From contig CAWKND010000004.1 of assembly GCA_963850915.1 (NCBI GenBank), positions 744,001-808,000 on the forward strand: DNA of 64,000 nucleotides, written 5' to 3'. The position numbers were made by a program, and so were the translations under genes. The stretch comes from CAVTWH01 sp963850915 (GTDB lineage: Bacteria > Actinomycetota > Actinomycetes > Mycobacteriales > Micromonosporaceae). Position 1 is the stretch's first letter; each line of letters begins with the position of its first letter. Under the pieces are notes generated by a model. The model was given only the letters and a program-made list of their open reading frames with translations, ran no database searches and was not told where the DNA came from. Positions 44,466-54,996 of the stretch are shown piece after piece.

Positions 44466-45233
44466 GTGTCTGGTCGTCTCGACGGTCGGGTGGCCGTCAT
44501 CACCGGAGCCGGTAGCGGCATCGGCCTGGCCACCGCGCACCGGTTCGCCGCGGAGGGCGCCACCGTGGTGGCCGTGGATGTCAACGCCGAGGCGGGCGCA
44601 CGGGCAGCCACCGAGGTGGGCGGCGAGTCGGTGGCGCTGGACGTCACCGACGAGACAGCCGTACGCGACCTGTTCGAGGGCGTGGTGGCCCGGCACGGCC
44701 GGCTGGACATCGCCTTCAACAACGCCGGCATCTCGCCGCCCGACGACGACTCGATCCTCACCACCGGAATCGAGGCGTGGGAGCGGGTACAGCGGGTCAA
44801 CCTGACCAGCGTGTACCTGTGCTGCAAGTATGCCATCCCGCACATGTTGAAGCAGGGCAAGGGTTCGATCATCAACACCGCGAGTTTCGTGGCGCTCATG
44901 GGCGCGGCGACCTCGCAGATCTCGTACACCGCGAGCAAGGGCGGCGTACTGGCGATGACCCGGGAACTCGGCGTGCAGTTCGCCCGCGAGGGGGTACGCG
45001 TCAACGCGCTCTGCCCCGGGCCGGTGAACACCCCGCTGCTGAAGGAGTTGTTCGCCAAGGATCCCGAGCGCGCCGCCCGCCGGCTGGTACACGTACCCAT
45101 GGGCCGGTTCGCCGAGCCGGCCGAGATCGCGGCGGCGGTGGCCTTCCTGGCCAGCGACGACTCCTCGTTCATGACCGCCAACACCTTCGTGGTCGACGGC
45201 GGGATCAGCGGCGCCTACGTGACTCCGCTGTAG
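44466..45233 (+). CDS. SDR family oxidoreductase
   Basis: 255-residue classical short-chain dehydrogenase. Cofactor motif TGAGSGIG at 13-20, NNAGIS, catalytic S140, Y154 and K158 (YTASKGG), and the terminal signature FLASDDSSFMTANTFVVDGGISG. Asp at the end of strand 2 (VAVDVNAEAG) suggests NAD(H). In this cluster it could oxidise a hydroxyl to the aldehyde used by the ALDH. GTG start at 44466 behind GGAGGAAGAG, 52 bases after the ALDH. Confidence 0.9.
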   Translation: MSGRLDGRVAVITGAGSGIGLATAHRFAAEGATVVAVDVNAEAGARAATEVGGESVALDVTDETAVRDLFEGVVARHGRLDIAFNNAGISPPDDDSILTTGIEAWERVQRVNLTSVYLCCKYAIPHMLKQGKGSIINTASFVALMGAATSQISYTASKGGVLAMTRELGVQFAREGVRVNALCPGPVNTPLLKELFAKDPERAARRLVHVPMGRFAEPAEIAAAVAFLASDDSSFMTANTFVVDGGISGAYVTPL

Positions 45234-45260
45234 CGTCCGCCGAGACAGGGAGGGAGAGCG

Positions 45261-45953
45261 ATGGGTCGACCGGTCATTGGGGTCACCTGCTACGTGGAGC
45301 CGGCCAGTTGGGGCGTCTGGGAACAGAAGCCGGCGGTACTGGTGCCACTGTCCTATGTGGACAAGCTACGGGCGGCGGGTGCCAGGGCGGTACTGCTGCC
45401 GCCCGACGACCTGGACGCCGACGTGCTGGACCGGCTGGACGGGCTGTTGCTGGCCGGCGGTGCCGATCTCGACCCGGCCGGGTACGGCGCACCGGCGCAC
45501 CCGCTCACCGTGCCGCGCCCGGACCGGGACGCCGGGGAGCTGACCCTGCTGCGCGCCGCGCTCAGCCGTGACCTGCCGATCCTCGGCGTGTGCCGGGGCA
45601 TGCAGCTGCTCGCCTCAGGCTACGGCGGTACCCTCCACCAGCACCTCCCCGAGGTGGTCGGGCACGCCGGCCATCAGTCGGCGCCCGGCGTCTACACCCC
45701 GCAGCAGGTACGTACCACGCCCGGCAGCCAACTCGCCGGGATCCTCGGTGACCAGCTGACCGTCCCCTGCTACCACCACCAGGGAGTGGCCGACCCGGCG
45801 ACGCTGCGCGTGGTCGCGCAGGCCGCCGACGGTGTGGTGGAAGGGGTCGAGGATCCGCGGCGGCGGTTCGTCGTCGGCGTGCAGTGGCACCCCGAGCAGG
45901 GCGACGACCCGCGCCTCTTCGAGGCCCTCGCCGCTGCCGCCGCCCGTACCTGA
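45261..45953 (+). CDS. gamma-glutamyl hydrolase, class I amidotransferase-like (peptidase C26, PuuD-like)
   Basis: 230-residue class I glutamine-amidotransferase-like hydrolase. Nucleophile C111 in GVCRGMQLLA and the His210/Glu212 pair in WHPEQ complete the triad. GLLLAGGADLDPAGYG is the typical oxyanion region of gamma-glutamyl-GABA hydrolases. It probably removes glutamate from the oxidised gamma-glutamyl product, regenerating glutamate for the ligase. ATG at 45261 with GGAGGGAGAG. Last gene of the plus-strand operon. Confidence 0.9.
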   Translation: MGRPVIGVTCYVEPASWGVWEQKPAVLVPLSYVDKLRAAGARAVLLPPDDLDADVLDRLDGLLLAGGADLDPAGYGAPAHPLTVPRPDRDAGELTLLRAALSRDLPILGVCRGMQLLASGYGGTLHQHLPEVVGHAGHQSAPGVYTPQQVRTTPGSQLAGILGDQLTVPCYHHQGVADPATLRVVAQAADGVVEGVEDPRRRFVVGVQWHPEQGDDPRLFEALAAAAART

Positions 45954-45994
45954 CCGGTGGGCACCGGAGTGTTCGGGATCCGCAGACGGAAAAT

Positions 45995-46031
45995 GCGGCG
46001 AGCCGCGGATGGAAACGCGATCCGCCGCCGC
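45995..46031. terminator. bidirectional terminator
   Basis: Two stacked 6-bp stems (GCGGCG/CGCCGC and GCGGAT/ATCCGC) separated by an AGCC bulge lie between the PuuD-like gene and the convergent GH1 gene. A smaller CCGGTG/CACCGG hairpin sits at 45954-45967. Confidence 0.6.
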
Positions 46032-46103
46032 TCCGTGGCCAGTGTGCCCAGGGTCCCTGCGACAGCCAGTGCGCACCGCGATCGGTGGGTTGCTACCGGT
46101 GCC

Positions 46104-47462
46104 CTACTGCGACACCCGTGCCACACCCTTGTGGGTACTGATGATGTCGGCGTACCGGAAGCCACTCGCCTTGATGATCCGCTGCTGCGTCTCGTAATCG
46201 ACGTAAACGAGCCCGAAGCGCTTGTCGTACCCGTACGCCCACTCGAAGTTGTCCAGCAGCGACCAGGCGAAGTACCCGGCGACCGGGGCACCGAGCGCCA
46301 CCGCCGCGGCCGTGGCGGCCAGGTGGGTCTCCAGGTAGTCGGTGCGGTCCTTGTCCTCGATGGTGCCGTTGAGGGTGATCTCGTCCTTCCACGCCGAGCC
46401 GCTCTCGGTGATGTAGATGCGCTGCGCGCCGTACTCCCGGCTGAGCCGGAGGATGAGGCTGGTCAGGTCGGTGGGGCTGACCTCCCAACCCATCGCGGTC
46501 AGCGTCCAGTCCGGATCGGTGATCATCTTGGCGTGCGGCGCCGGTCCGGTCGGGTCGTTCTGGTGAACCTGGCGGAAGTAGAAGTTGAGCCCGATGTGCT
46601 CCATCGGCGCCGCGATGAGCTCCAGGTCGCCCGGCTGCGCGGGTGGCTCGACGCCGTACTCCTCGATCATGTCGGCCGGGTAGCCGCGCCCGAAGAGCGG
46701 GTCCAGCCACCACCGGTTGGTGTGCCCGTCGGCGCGCTTGGCGGCCGCGATGTCCTCGGGCCGGTCGCTGGCCGGCTCGCAGCCGCTCAGGTTGACCACG
46801 GCGCCGATCTCCAGCGGCTGCGGCGCGTTGGCGCGCAGCGCCTGGGCGGCCAGGCCGTGGCCGAGCAGCAGATGGTGCGAGGCGCGGACAGCGAGCCCGA
46901 GGTCCTTGACGCCCGGGGCCATCTTGCCCTCGAGGTGGCCGATCCAGGCCGAGCAGAGCGGCTCGTTGATGGTGTGCCAGTCCTTGACCCGGTCACCCAG
47001 CTTGGCGCCGAGTACCCCGGCGTATTCGGCCAGCGCGTACGCGGTGTCCCGGTTCGGCCAGCCGCCCTTGTCCTGCAGCGCCTGCGGCAGGTCCCAGTGG
47101 TAGACGGTGGCGAACGGGCGGATCCCGGCGGCCAGCACGCAGTCGACCAGCCGGTCGTAGAAGTCCAGGCCGGCCTGGTTGATCTTGCCGGTGCCCTCCG
47201 GCATCACCCGTGGCCACGCGATCGAGAACCGGTAGGCCTCCAGGCCGAGCCGCTGCATGAGCGCGATGTCCTCGGGGTAGCGGTGGTAGTGGTCGCACGC
47301 CACGTCGCCGTTGTCGCCGTTGTCGATGGCTCCCGGTACCCGGCAGAACGTGTCCCAGATCGATGGCTGGCGGCCGTCCGCGGTCACCGCTCCCTCGATC
47401 TGGTAGGCGGACGTCGCCGACCCCCAGAGAAAGTCGGGTCCCAGGTCCCGCAGGTAGGTCAT
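46104..47462 (-). CDS. glycoside hydrolase family 1 (beta-glucosidase-like)
   Basis: 452-residue GH1 enzyme with the N-terminal signature FLWGSATSAYQIEG. Acid/base Glu167 is in TINEP and nucleophile Glu353 in YITESG; the usual Asn after the nucleophile is Ser here. WSLLDNFEWAYGYDKRFGLVYVDY is the standard C-terminal aglycone-site segment. No signal peptide, so it acts on imported beta-glucosides. ATG at 47462 with GAGGAG upstream. Divergent from the ROK regulator, which probably controls it. A second GH1 lies 1.5 kb away. Confidence 0.93.
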   Translation of the reverse strand: MTYLRDLGPDFLWGSATSAYQIEGAVTADGRQPSIWDTFCRVPGAIDNGDNGDVACDHYHRYPEDIALMQRLGLEAYRFSIAWPRVMPEGTGKINQAGLDFYDRLVDCVLAAGIRPFATVYHWDLPQALQDKGGWPNRDTAYALAEYAGVLGAKLGDRVKDWHTINEPLCSAWIGHLEGKMAPGVKDLGLAVRASHHLLLGHGLAAQALRANAPQPLEIGAVVNLSGCEPASDRPEDIAAAKRADGHTNRWWLDPLFGRGYPADMIEEYGVEPPAQPGDLELIAAPMEHIGLNFYFRQVHQNDPTGPAPHAKMITDPDWTLTAMGWEVSPTDLTSLILRLSREYGAQRIYITESGSAWKDEITLNGTIEDKDRTDYLETHLAATAAAVALGAPVAGYFAWSLLDNFEWAYGYDKRFGLVYVDYETQQRIIKASGFRYADIISTHKGVARVSQ

Positions 47463-47547
47463 CGAGGCTCCTCGTGGCGTGGTCCGCGGTTCTTCCGCGG
47501 TGTGGGCGGGATCAGCCGTTCGGCCACTCCGTCCACCAATGAAGGGG

Positions 47548-47583
47548 GTTAAATTGAGTATTGAATTATGACTTGGATTAAAC
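47548..47583. promoter_or_regulatory. AT-rich promoter/operator region between GH1 and ROK
   Basis: A markedly AT-rich stretch running from GTTAAATT to ATTAAAC contains an imperfect inverted repeat of the TTAAAT/ATTAAA type. It is centred in the 203-base divergent region and is the best candidate ROK operator. Confidence 0.35.
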
Positions 47584-47665
47584 TCGGGCGCCTATCCTGG
47601 CGTCAAGCTTGATCCGGCTCTTGAAACGCCTGTAGACGCTGCTCCGACGCACAGATAGGTCCACA

Positions 47666-48916
47666 GTGGAATCGGTACGCACCACCGCCCGCGACATCCG
47701 ACGGGGAAACCGCGCGACGGTACTCACGAAGTTGTTCTTCGATGGCCCGCTGAGCCGGCTGGAGCTCAGCCAGGCCACCGGCCTGTCCACCGCGACCGTC
47801 AGCAACGTGACCGGCGAGCTCGTCGAAGAGCAGCTCATCGTGGAGGCCGGCCAGGTCGAGTCGGACGGCGGCCGGCCACGGGTCTTGCTGCGGGTGGATC
47901 CCGGCTACGCCAGCATCATCGGCATCGATGTCGGCGAGACCGGCGTCCAGGTCGAACTCTTCGACCTGGCCATGCAGCGCAAGGCCGCGGTGGATCAACC
48001 GCTGCCCACCGCCCGGCCGGAGCCGGCCGCCGTCGCCGTCCAGGTGGTCGCCGGCATCCGCGAGGTACTGCTGCAGTCCGGCGTCAGCGAAGAGCACGTG
48101 CTCGGCGTGGGCATCGGGGTACCCGGCACGGTGGAGCGGGCCGCCTCCGCGGTGGTACACGCGCCCACCATCGGCTGGGCCGCCGTCCCGCTGGAGGAGC
48201 TGCTGCGCAAGCGCGGCATCGACATGCCGCTGTTCATCGAGAACGGGGCCAAGGCACAGGGCCAGGCCGAGATGTGGTTCGGCGCCGGCCGGCGCGCCCG
48301 GCACGCGGTGATCGTCCTCGTCGGTTCGGGCGTCGGCGCCTCGGTCATCACCGACGGGGGTACCTACCGCGGGGTGAGCAGCAGCGCCGGCGAATGGGGC
48401 CACACCACCATCGTGTACGGCGGCCGGCCCTGCCGGTGCGGTTCGCGCGGCTGCCTCGAGGCATACGTCGGAGCCGAGGGCATCATCGACCGGTACCACC
48501 AGCTGCGCGGCGCCCGACCGCTGCCGGACGCCGACGAGGCCAGCCAGCTCAACGCGATCTTCCAGGCCGCCGAGAAGTCCAAGCCGGCCGCGCACCTGAT
48601 CGACGAGACGGTCGGCTACCTGGGTGCCGGCATCGCCAACCTGATCAACCTGTTCAACCCGGAGCGGGTGGTCCTCGGCGGCTGGACCGGCCTGGCGCTG
48701 GGCGCCTGGCTGCCGGAGATCCGGGCCGCCGCCAAGGCGCACGCGCTGGCGCACCCGTTCGGGCAGACCACCATCGAGCTGTGCGAGCTCGGGCCGGACG
48801 CGGTCGCCTTCGGCGCGGCCACGCTGCCCGTCTCGGATCTGCTCGGCCGAGGTGCCGACCCGCGCGCCGAGACGGCTACGCGGCCCACGGCCGTACGACG
48901 GGCCGAGGTCGCCTAG
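47666..48916 (+). CDS. ROK family transcriptional regulator
   Basis: 416-residue NagC/XylR-type regulator. The winged helix-turn-helix at about 14-62 contains LSRLELSQATGLSTATVSNVTGEL. The ROK sugar-binding/kinase-like domain follows (GIDVGETGVQVELFD, GVGIGVPGTVE, IENGAKAQ), with the zinc site CRCGSRGCLE near 253-262. Effectors are usually sugars. GTG start at 47666. It is divergent from one GH1 and convergent with the second, so control of beta-glucoside use is the natural inference. Confidence 0.92.
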   Translation: MESVRTTARDIRRGNRATVLTKLFFDGPLSRLELSQATGLSTATVSNVTGELVEEQLIVEAGQVESDGGRPRVLLRVDPGYASIIGIDVGETGVQVELFDLAMQRKAAVDQPLPTARPEPAAVAVQVVAGIREVLLQSGVSEEHVLGVGIGVPGTVERAASAVVHAPTIGWAAVPLEELLRKRGIDMPLFIENGAKAQGQAEMWFGAGRRARHAVIVLVGSGVGASVITDGGTYRGVSSSAGEWGHTTIVYGGRPCRCGSRGCLEAYVGAEGIIDRYHQLRGARPLPDADEASQLNAIFQAAEKSKPAAHLIDETVGYLGAGIANLINLFNPERVVLGGWTGLALGAWLPEIRAAAKAHALAHPFGQTTIELCELGPDAVAFGAATLPVSDLLGRGADPRAETATRPTAVRRAEVA

Positions 48917-48974
48917 GCATACCCCGGCCCGCCGGCCGTACCCTCCCCAGGGTGTGCTCATGTGCTGCACCGGC

Positions 48975-50390
48975 TCAGGAACCGCGTACCTGAAGGATGG
49001 TGTCGCGGTACCACAGGGCGCTGCGCTTGGGCGTACGCACCTGCGTGTCGTAGTCCACCCGGACGATCCCGAAGCGCTTGTCGTACCCGTACGCCCACTC
49101 GAAGTTGTCCAGCAGCGACCAGGCAAAGTATCCGCGGATGTCCACGCCCTGCCGGTACGCCTCGGCCACCGCGCCGATGTGCGACACGTAGTAGCCGGTA
49201 CGCCCGGCGTCCTCGACGAAGCCGTGCTCGTCGGGCTCGTCGTCGTAGGCGGCACCGTTCTCGGTGATGTAGATGGGTAGCCCCGGGTAGTCCCGGCCCA
49301 GCCGCAGCAGCAGGTTGGTGAACTCCTCGGGTACCAGCTCCCAGCCCATCGCGGTGACCGGCCGGCCACGGGGGATGACCCGCTCGATCGGGTGCCCGTC
49401 GGCGTTGCGGTCGTTGCCGTCCACGTCCAGGCCGGAGAAGACGTGCGCGGTGTAGTAGTTGATGCCCAGTACGTCGATCGGTGCGCTGATGGTGGCCAGG
49501 TCGCCGTCGTGTACCGGTAGCACCACGCCGCGGGCGGCCAGGTCGGCGACCACGTCGGCCGGGTACTCGCCCTTGCGCAGCGGGTCGAGGTAGACGCGCA
49601 GGCCCAGCCCGTCGGCGCGGCGGGCGGCCGCCTTGTCGGTGTCGGAGTCGGTGTGCGGGGTGGCGGTACCGACGTTGAGCGTGATGCCCAGGTTGACCGG
49701 CCGGGTGGCCGCCGCCCGCATCCGCTCGGTCGCCAGGCCGTGCCCGAGCAGCAGGTGGTGTACCGAGTGCAGCGCCTTGCCGAAGTCGCGCAGCCCCGGC
49801 GCGTGCTGGCCGTAGGCGTAGCCGAGCATGGCCGAGCACCACGGCTCGTTCAGCGTGGTCCAGTTGTCCACCCGGTCGCGGAGCCGGTCGAAGACGAGCA
49901 TCGCGTAGTCGGCGAAGCGGTAGGCGGTGTCCCGGTTCGGCCAGCCGCCGGCGTCCTCCAGCTCCTGCGGCAGGTCCCAGTGGTACAGCGTCACCCACGG
50001 GTCGATCTGCTTGGCCAGCAGCTCGTCCACCAGCCGGTCGTAGAAGGCCAGGCCGGCCGGGTTCGCCGGGCCGCGACCACCGGGCTGTACCCGGGGCCAG
50101 GCGACCGAGAACCGGTACGTGTCCACCGCCAGGTCCTTGATCAGCGCCACGTCCTCCGGTACCCGGTGGTAGTGGTCGCAGGCGACGTCACCGTTCTCCC
50201 CGTTGTGCACCGCCCCCGGTACCCGGCAGAAGGTGTCCCAGATCGACGGGGTACGCCCATCCTCGGCCACCGCGCCCTCGATCTGGTACGCCGAAGTGGC
50301 CACGCCCCAACGGAATGACGGGGGCAGGCTGGCGATCGGCTCGGGGAGGGCGGCGGTACCGACGCCCACTGCTGGTGCTGGCGTGCTCAT
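48975..50390 (-). CDS. glycoside hydrolase family 1 (beta-glucosidase-like), transporter-linked
   Basis: 471-residue GH1 enzyme. FRWGVATSAYQIEGAVAEDG, acid/base Glu182 in TLNEP and nucleophile Glu377 in YITENG are all present, and there is no signal peptide. It is last in a minus-strand run beginning with LacI, receptor and transporter genes, so it probably hydrolyses what the transporter imports. ATG at 50390. A 10-bp hairpin lies in the 75-base gap to the transporter ATPase gene. Confidence 0.93.
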   Translation of the reverse strand: MSTPAPAVGVGTAALPEPIASLPPSFRWGVATSAYQIEGAVAEDGRTPSIWDTFCRVPGAVHNGENGDVACDHYHRVPEDVALIKDLAVDTYRFSVAWPRVQPGGRGPANPAGLAFYDRLVDELLAKQIDPWVTLYHWDLPQELEDAGGWPNRDTAYRFADYAMLVFDRLRDRVDNWTTLNEPWCSAMLGYAYGQHAPGLRDFGKALHSVHHLLLGHGLATERMRAAATRPVNLGITLNVGTATPHTDSDTDKAAARRADGLGLRVYLDPLRKGEYPADVVADLAARGVVLPVHDGDLATISAPIDVLGINYYTAHVFSGLDVDGNDRNADGHPIERVIPRGRPVTAMGWELVPEEFTNLLLRLGRDYPGLPIYITENGAAYDDEPDEHGFVEDAGRTGYYVSHIGAVAEAYRQGVDIRGYFAWSLLDNFEWAYGYDKRFGIVRVDYDTQVRTPKRSALWYRDTILQVRGS

Positions 50391-50422
50391 GACTCTCCGG
50401 TGGTTCGGGGGCGGGTTGGTAG

Positions 50423-50449
50423 AGGGGGCGCCGGGTCGCGGCGCCCCCT
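50423..50449 (-). terminator. hairpin between the transporter ATPase and GH1 genes
   Basis: A perfect 10-bp stem AGGGGGCGCC/GGCGCCCCCT with a 7-nt loop lies in the 75-base gap. It may terminate or attenuate the transporter transcript before the GH1 gene, or protect the 3' end of the upstream message. Confidence 0.75.
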
Positions 50450-50465
50450 CGTCGGACGCGTGTCA

Positions 50466-51502
<1,037 letters not shown>

Positions 51503-51506
<4 letters not shown>

Positions 51507-52612
51507 CGGTGACCGTCCCTTCCCCCGTTGCTGCTGCCCCGGTTGCTGTTGCCGCCAGTGACGCTGCCCTTGGCGCCGAACGTGATCGTGTCCCGGGAGT
51601 CACGCTGCGCCGTGACGTTCGCCGGTACCGGGTCCTGGCGCAGGACCGGGGTGAAGCCGAAACGCATCCGTACCGTGTGCCCGTTCGCCATCTTCACCTT
51701 GGTCTTGCCGCTGCTGCGCAGCCGTGGGCTGACGTACTCGTCGATGCCGAAGTTGATCAGCGAGAGCGCCGTGCCCAGGATGGCGATGGCCAGCCCCGGC
51801 GGTACGAACCACCACCAGTACCCGGCCGCGAGAGCCGCCTGGCTCTGCGCCCAGTAGAGGATGGTGCCCCAGTTCCAGCCGCTGGTGGAGGAGATGCCGA
51901 TGAAGGCGAGGGTGATCTCCGACATGATCGCGAAGATCACCGTGCTGATGAAGCCGGAGGCGATGATCGCGGTGAGGTTCGGCATGATCTCGAAGATGAC
52001 CACCCGCCAGGTGCTCTCCCCGCTGGCCCGGGCCGCCTCGACGTAGTCACGGCGGCGCAGCGACAGCGTCTGCGCGCGCAGGATGCGTGCCCCCCAGGCC
52101 CACGAGGTGAAGCCGATGACCAGGGCGACCGTGGTGTCACCGGCGCTCTTCACCGTGGAGGTGATGATGATGATCAGGGGCAGCGCGGGCAGTACCAGGA
52201 ACACGTTGGACAGCGCCGAGAGGCCCTCGTCCGCACCGCCGCCCAGGTAGCCGGCGGTCACCCCGATCAGGATCGACAGGATCACCGCGACGACGCCGGC
52301 CAGCAGGCCGACGTACATGACGCTGCGGGTACCGGCGAGCAGCTGGCTGAAGATGTCCTGGCCGATGTGCGTGGTACCCAGCCAGTGCTTGCTCGACGGC
52401 TCCAGGTAGGTGTCGTTGGTCAGCTTGCCCGGGTCGTACGGCGTGATCCACGGTCCGATGATCGCGAAGAGGATGTAGAACCCGAGGATGACCAGGCCGA
52501 CAGCGGCTTTGCGGTTACGCAGGAACCGGAACCGCCGGGGTCCCCTGCCGGAGGTCGGGGCCGGCACATCGATCGGGCCGGCGGTGAGGTCGGTGGTGGC
52601 TGGCATGGCCAT
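51503..52612 (-). CDS. ABC transporter permease, DppC type
   Basis: 369-residue permease with a short leading segment, six helices and the EAA motif region DYVEAARASGESTWRVVIFEIMPNL. An N-terminal OppC-like segment with RNRKAAVGLVIL is present. The C-terminal 70 residues are hydrophilic, Gly/Asn/Ser-rich and longer than usual. Partner of the DppB-type permease. GTG or ATG starts are possible at the very 5' end; the ATG at 52612 gives MAMPATTDLTAG. Confidence 0.92.
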
Positions 52613-52615
52613 GGT

Positions 52616-53592
<977 letters not shown>

Positions 53593-53596
<4 letters not shown>

Positions 53597-54840
53597 CGGG
53601 ATGCCGCCTCGGAGGTCTCGGAGGGGGAGTTGCTGTTCGCGTACAGCCAGCAGGCTGCCCAGTGCCCGGGCTGGCCGACGATCGGCAGCCGGGGCGGTAC
53701 CTCTTCGGTGCACCGCGGCATCACGTGCGGGCAGCGCGGGTGGAACCGGCAGCCGGAGGGCGGGGCGATCAGGCTCGGCGGCTCGCCGGTACCCCCGTCC
53801 TTCACCGTCGGTCCGCTGGCCTCGCCGGTGATCCGGTCGGGGTCCGGGGCCGATTCGATGAGCAGCTGGGTGTACGGGTGCGCGGGGCGCTGGGTCACCG
53901 TTTCGCTGTCCCCGCCCTCGACCATCCGGCCGGCGTACATCACCATCGTCAGGTCGGCGAAGTAGCGGGCCGAGGCGATGTCGTGCGTGATGTACAGGAT
54001 GGCCAGGTTCAGCCGCTCCTTCAGGTCCCGCAGCAGGTTCAGGATGCCGAGCCGGATGGACACGTCGAGCATGGAGACCGGCTCGTCGGCCAGCAGTACC
54101 TCCGGGTTGGCGCCGAGCGCGCGGGCGATGGCCACCCGCTGGCGTTGGCCGCCGGAGAGTTCGTGCGGGAACTTGTCGACGTACCGCTCGGCGGGGGTCA
54201 GGCTGACCCGGCCCAGCAGCTCGGCCAGGGCCTGGTCCTGCTCGGCCTTGCTGCCGCCGACCCGGTTGTGGATACGCAGCGAGCGGGTCAGGTGGTACCG
54301 GATGGTGTGGACCGGGTTCAGCGAGGCGAACGGGTCCTGGAAGATCATCTGTACCCGCCGGCAGTAGGCGCGGAACTTGCGCCCGCCGGAGACCTTGATC
54401 GGCTGGCCGTGCAGCCGGATCTCGCCGGACGTCGCCGGGTAGAGCTGGGCCAGCAGCCGGGCGACGGTGGACTTGCCGGAGCCGGACTCGCCGACGAGTG
54501 CGGTGACCTGGCCCCGCCGCAGCGTCACGTCAACCTCGTCCACCGCGTGTACCACCCGCTGGGTGCGCTCGAGGACGTCCCGGAATGTCCGCCGGGCCCG
54601 GAAGTGTTTGGTGAGGCGCTCGGCCTCCAGCACGATCTCGCCGGCCTGGCCGGCGTCGCGCTGGCCCTGGCCGGGGCGGCTGGCGGTGGCCTGGGGTGCG
54701 CCGGCCTGGCCGGCGCGTCGACCGGGCGCGGCCCGGGGGTCGGGCAGCCGGCCGGCGTTCACCGGAGACGTCCCGCGGGCTGCCGGGGGCTTGGAGTTTC
54801 TGGCGTCGCCAGGTGGCTGCGCCGGTGGTTGCACGGTCAT
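53593..54840 (-). CDS. ABC transporter ATP-binding protein, OppF/DppF type
   Basis: 415-residue ATPase. An N-terminal extension of about 70 residues rich in Pro, Ala and Gln precedes the domain. Walker A GESGSGKST, QDPFASLNP, LSGGQRQRV and LLADEPVSMLDVS follow, then the oligopeptide-transporter C-terminus with GCRFHPRCPHVMPRC. A downstream start near VLEAERLTKHF would give the usual length. ATG at 54840. The gene follows the receptor gene after a 156-base gap containing a terminator. Confidence 0.92.
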
Positions 54841-54938
54841 GCCCGATCCTGTCTCAGTCGCGCCTGCTGCGATGGCCGCTCAGGGGGTGTTGCCTGGCTG
54901 GTTAGCTGACCAGATTGCTGGCCGGTTTACCTGACCAG

Positions 54939-54978
54939 GGCTCCTCCCCGGCAACCGCGAGGTCGCCGGGGAGGAGCC
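54939..54978 (-). terminator. strong hairpin between receptor and transporter genes
   Basis: A perfect 14-bp stem GGCTCCTCCCCGGC/GCCGGGGAGGAGCC with a 12-nt loop lies 19 bases beyond the receptor stop. It probably keeps the receptor transcript more abundant than the transporter message. Confidence 0.88.
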
Positions 54979-54996
54979 TGTCGGTGCTGCGCTAAC

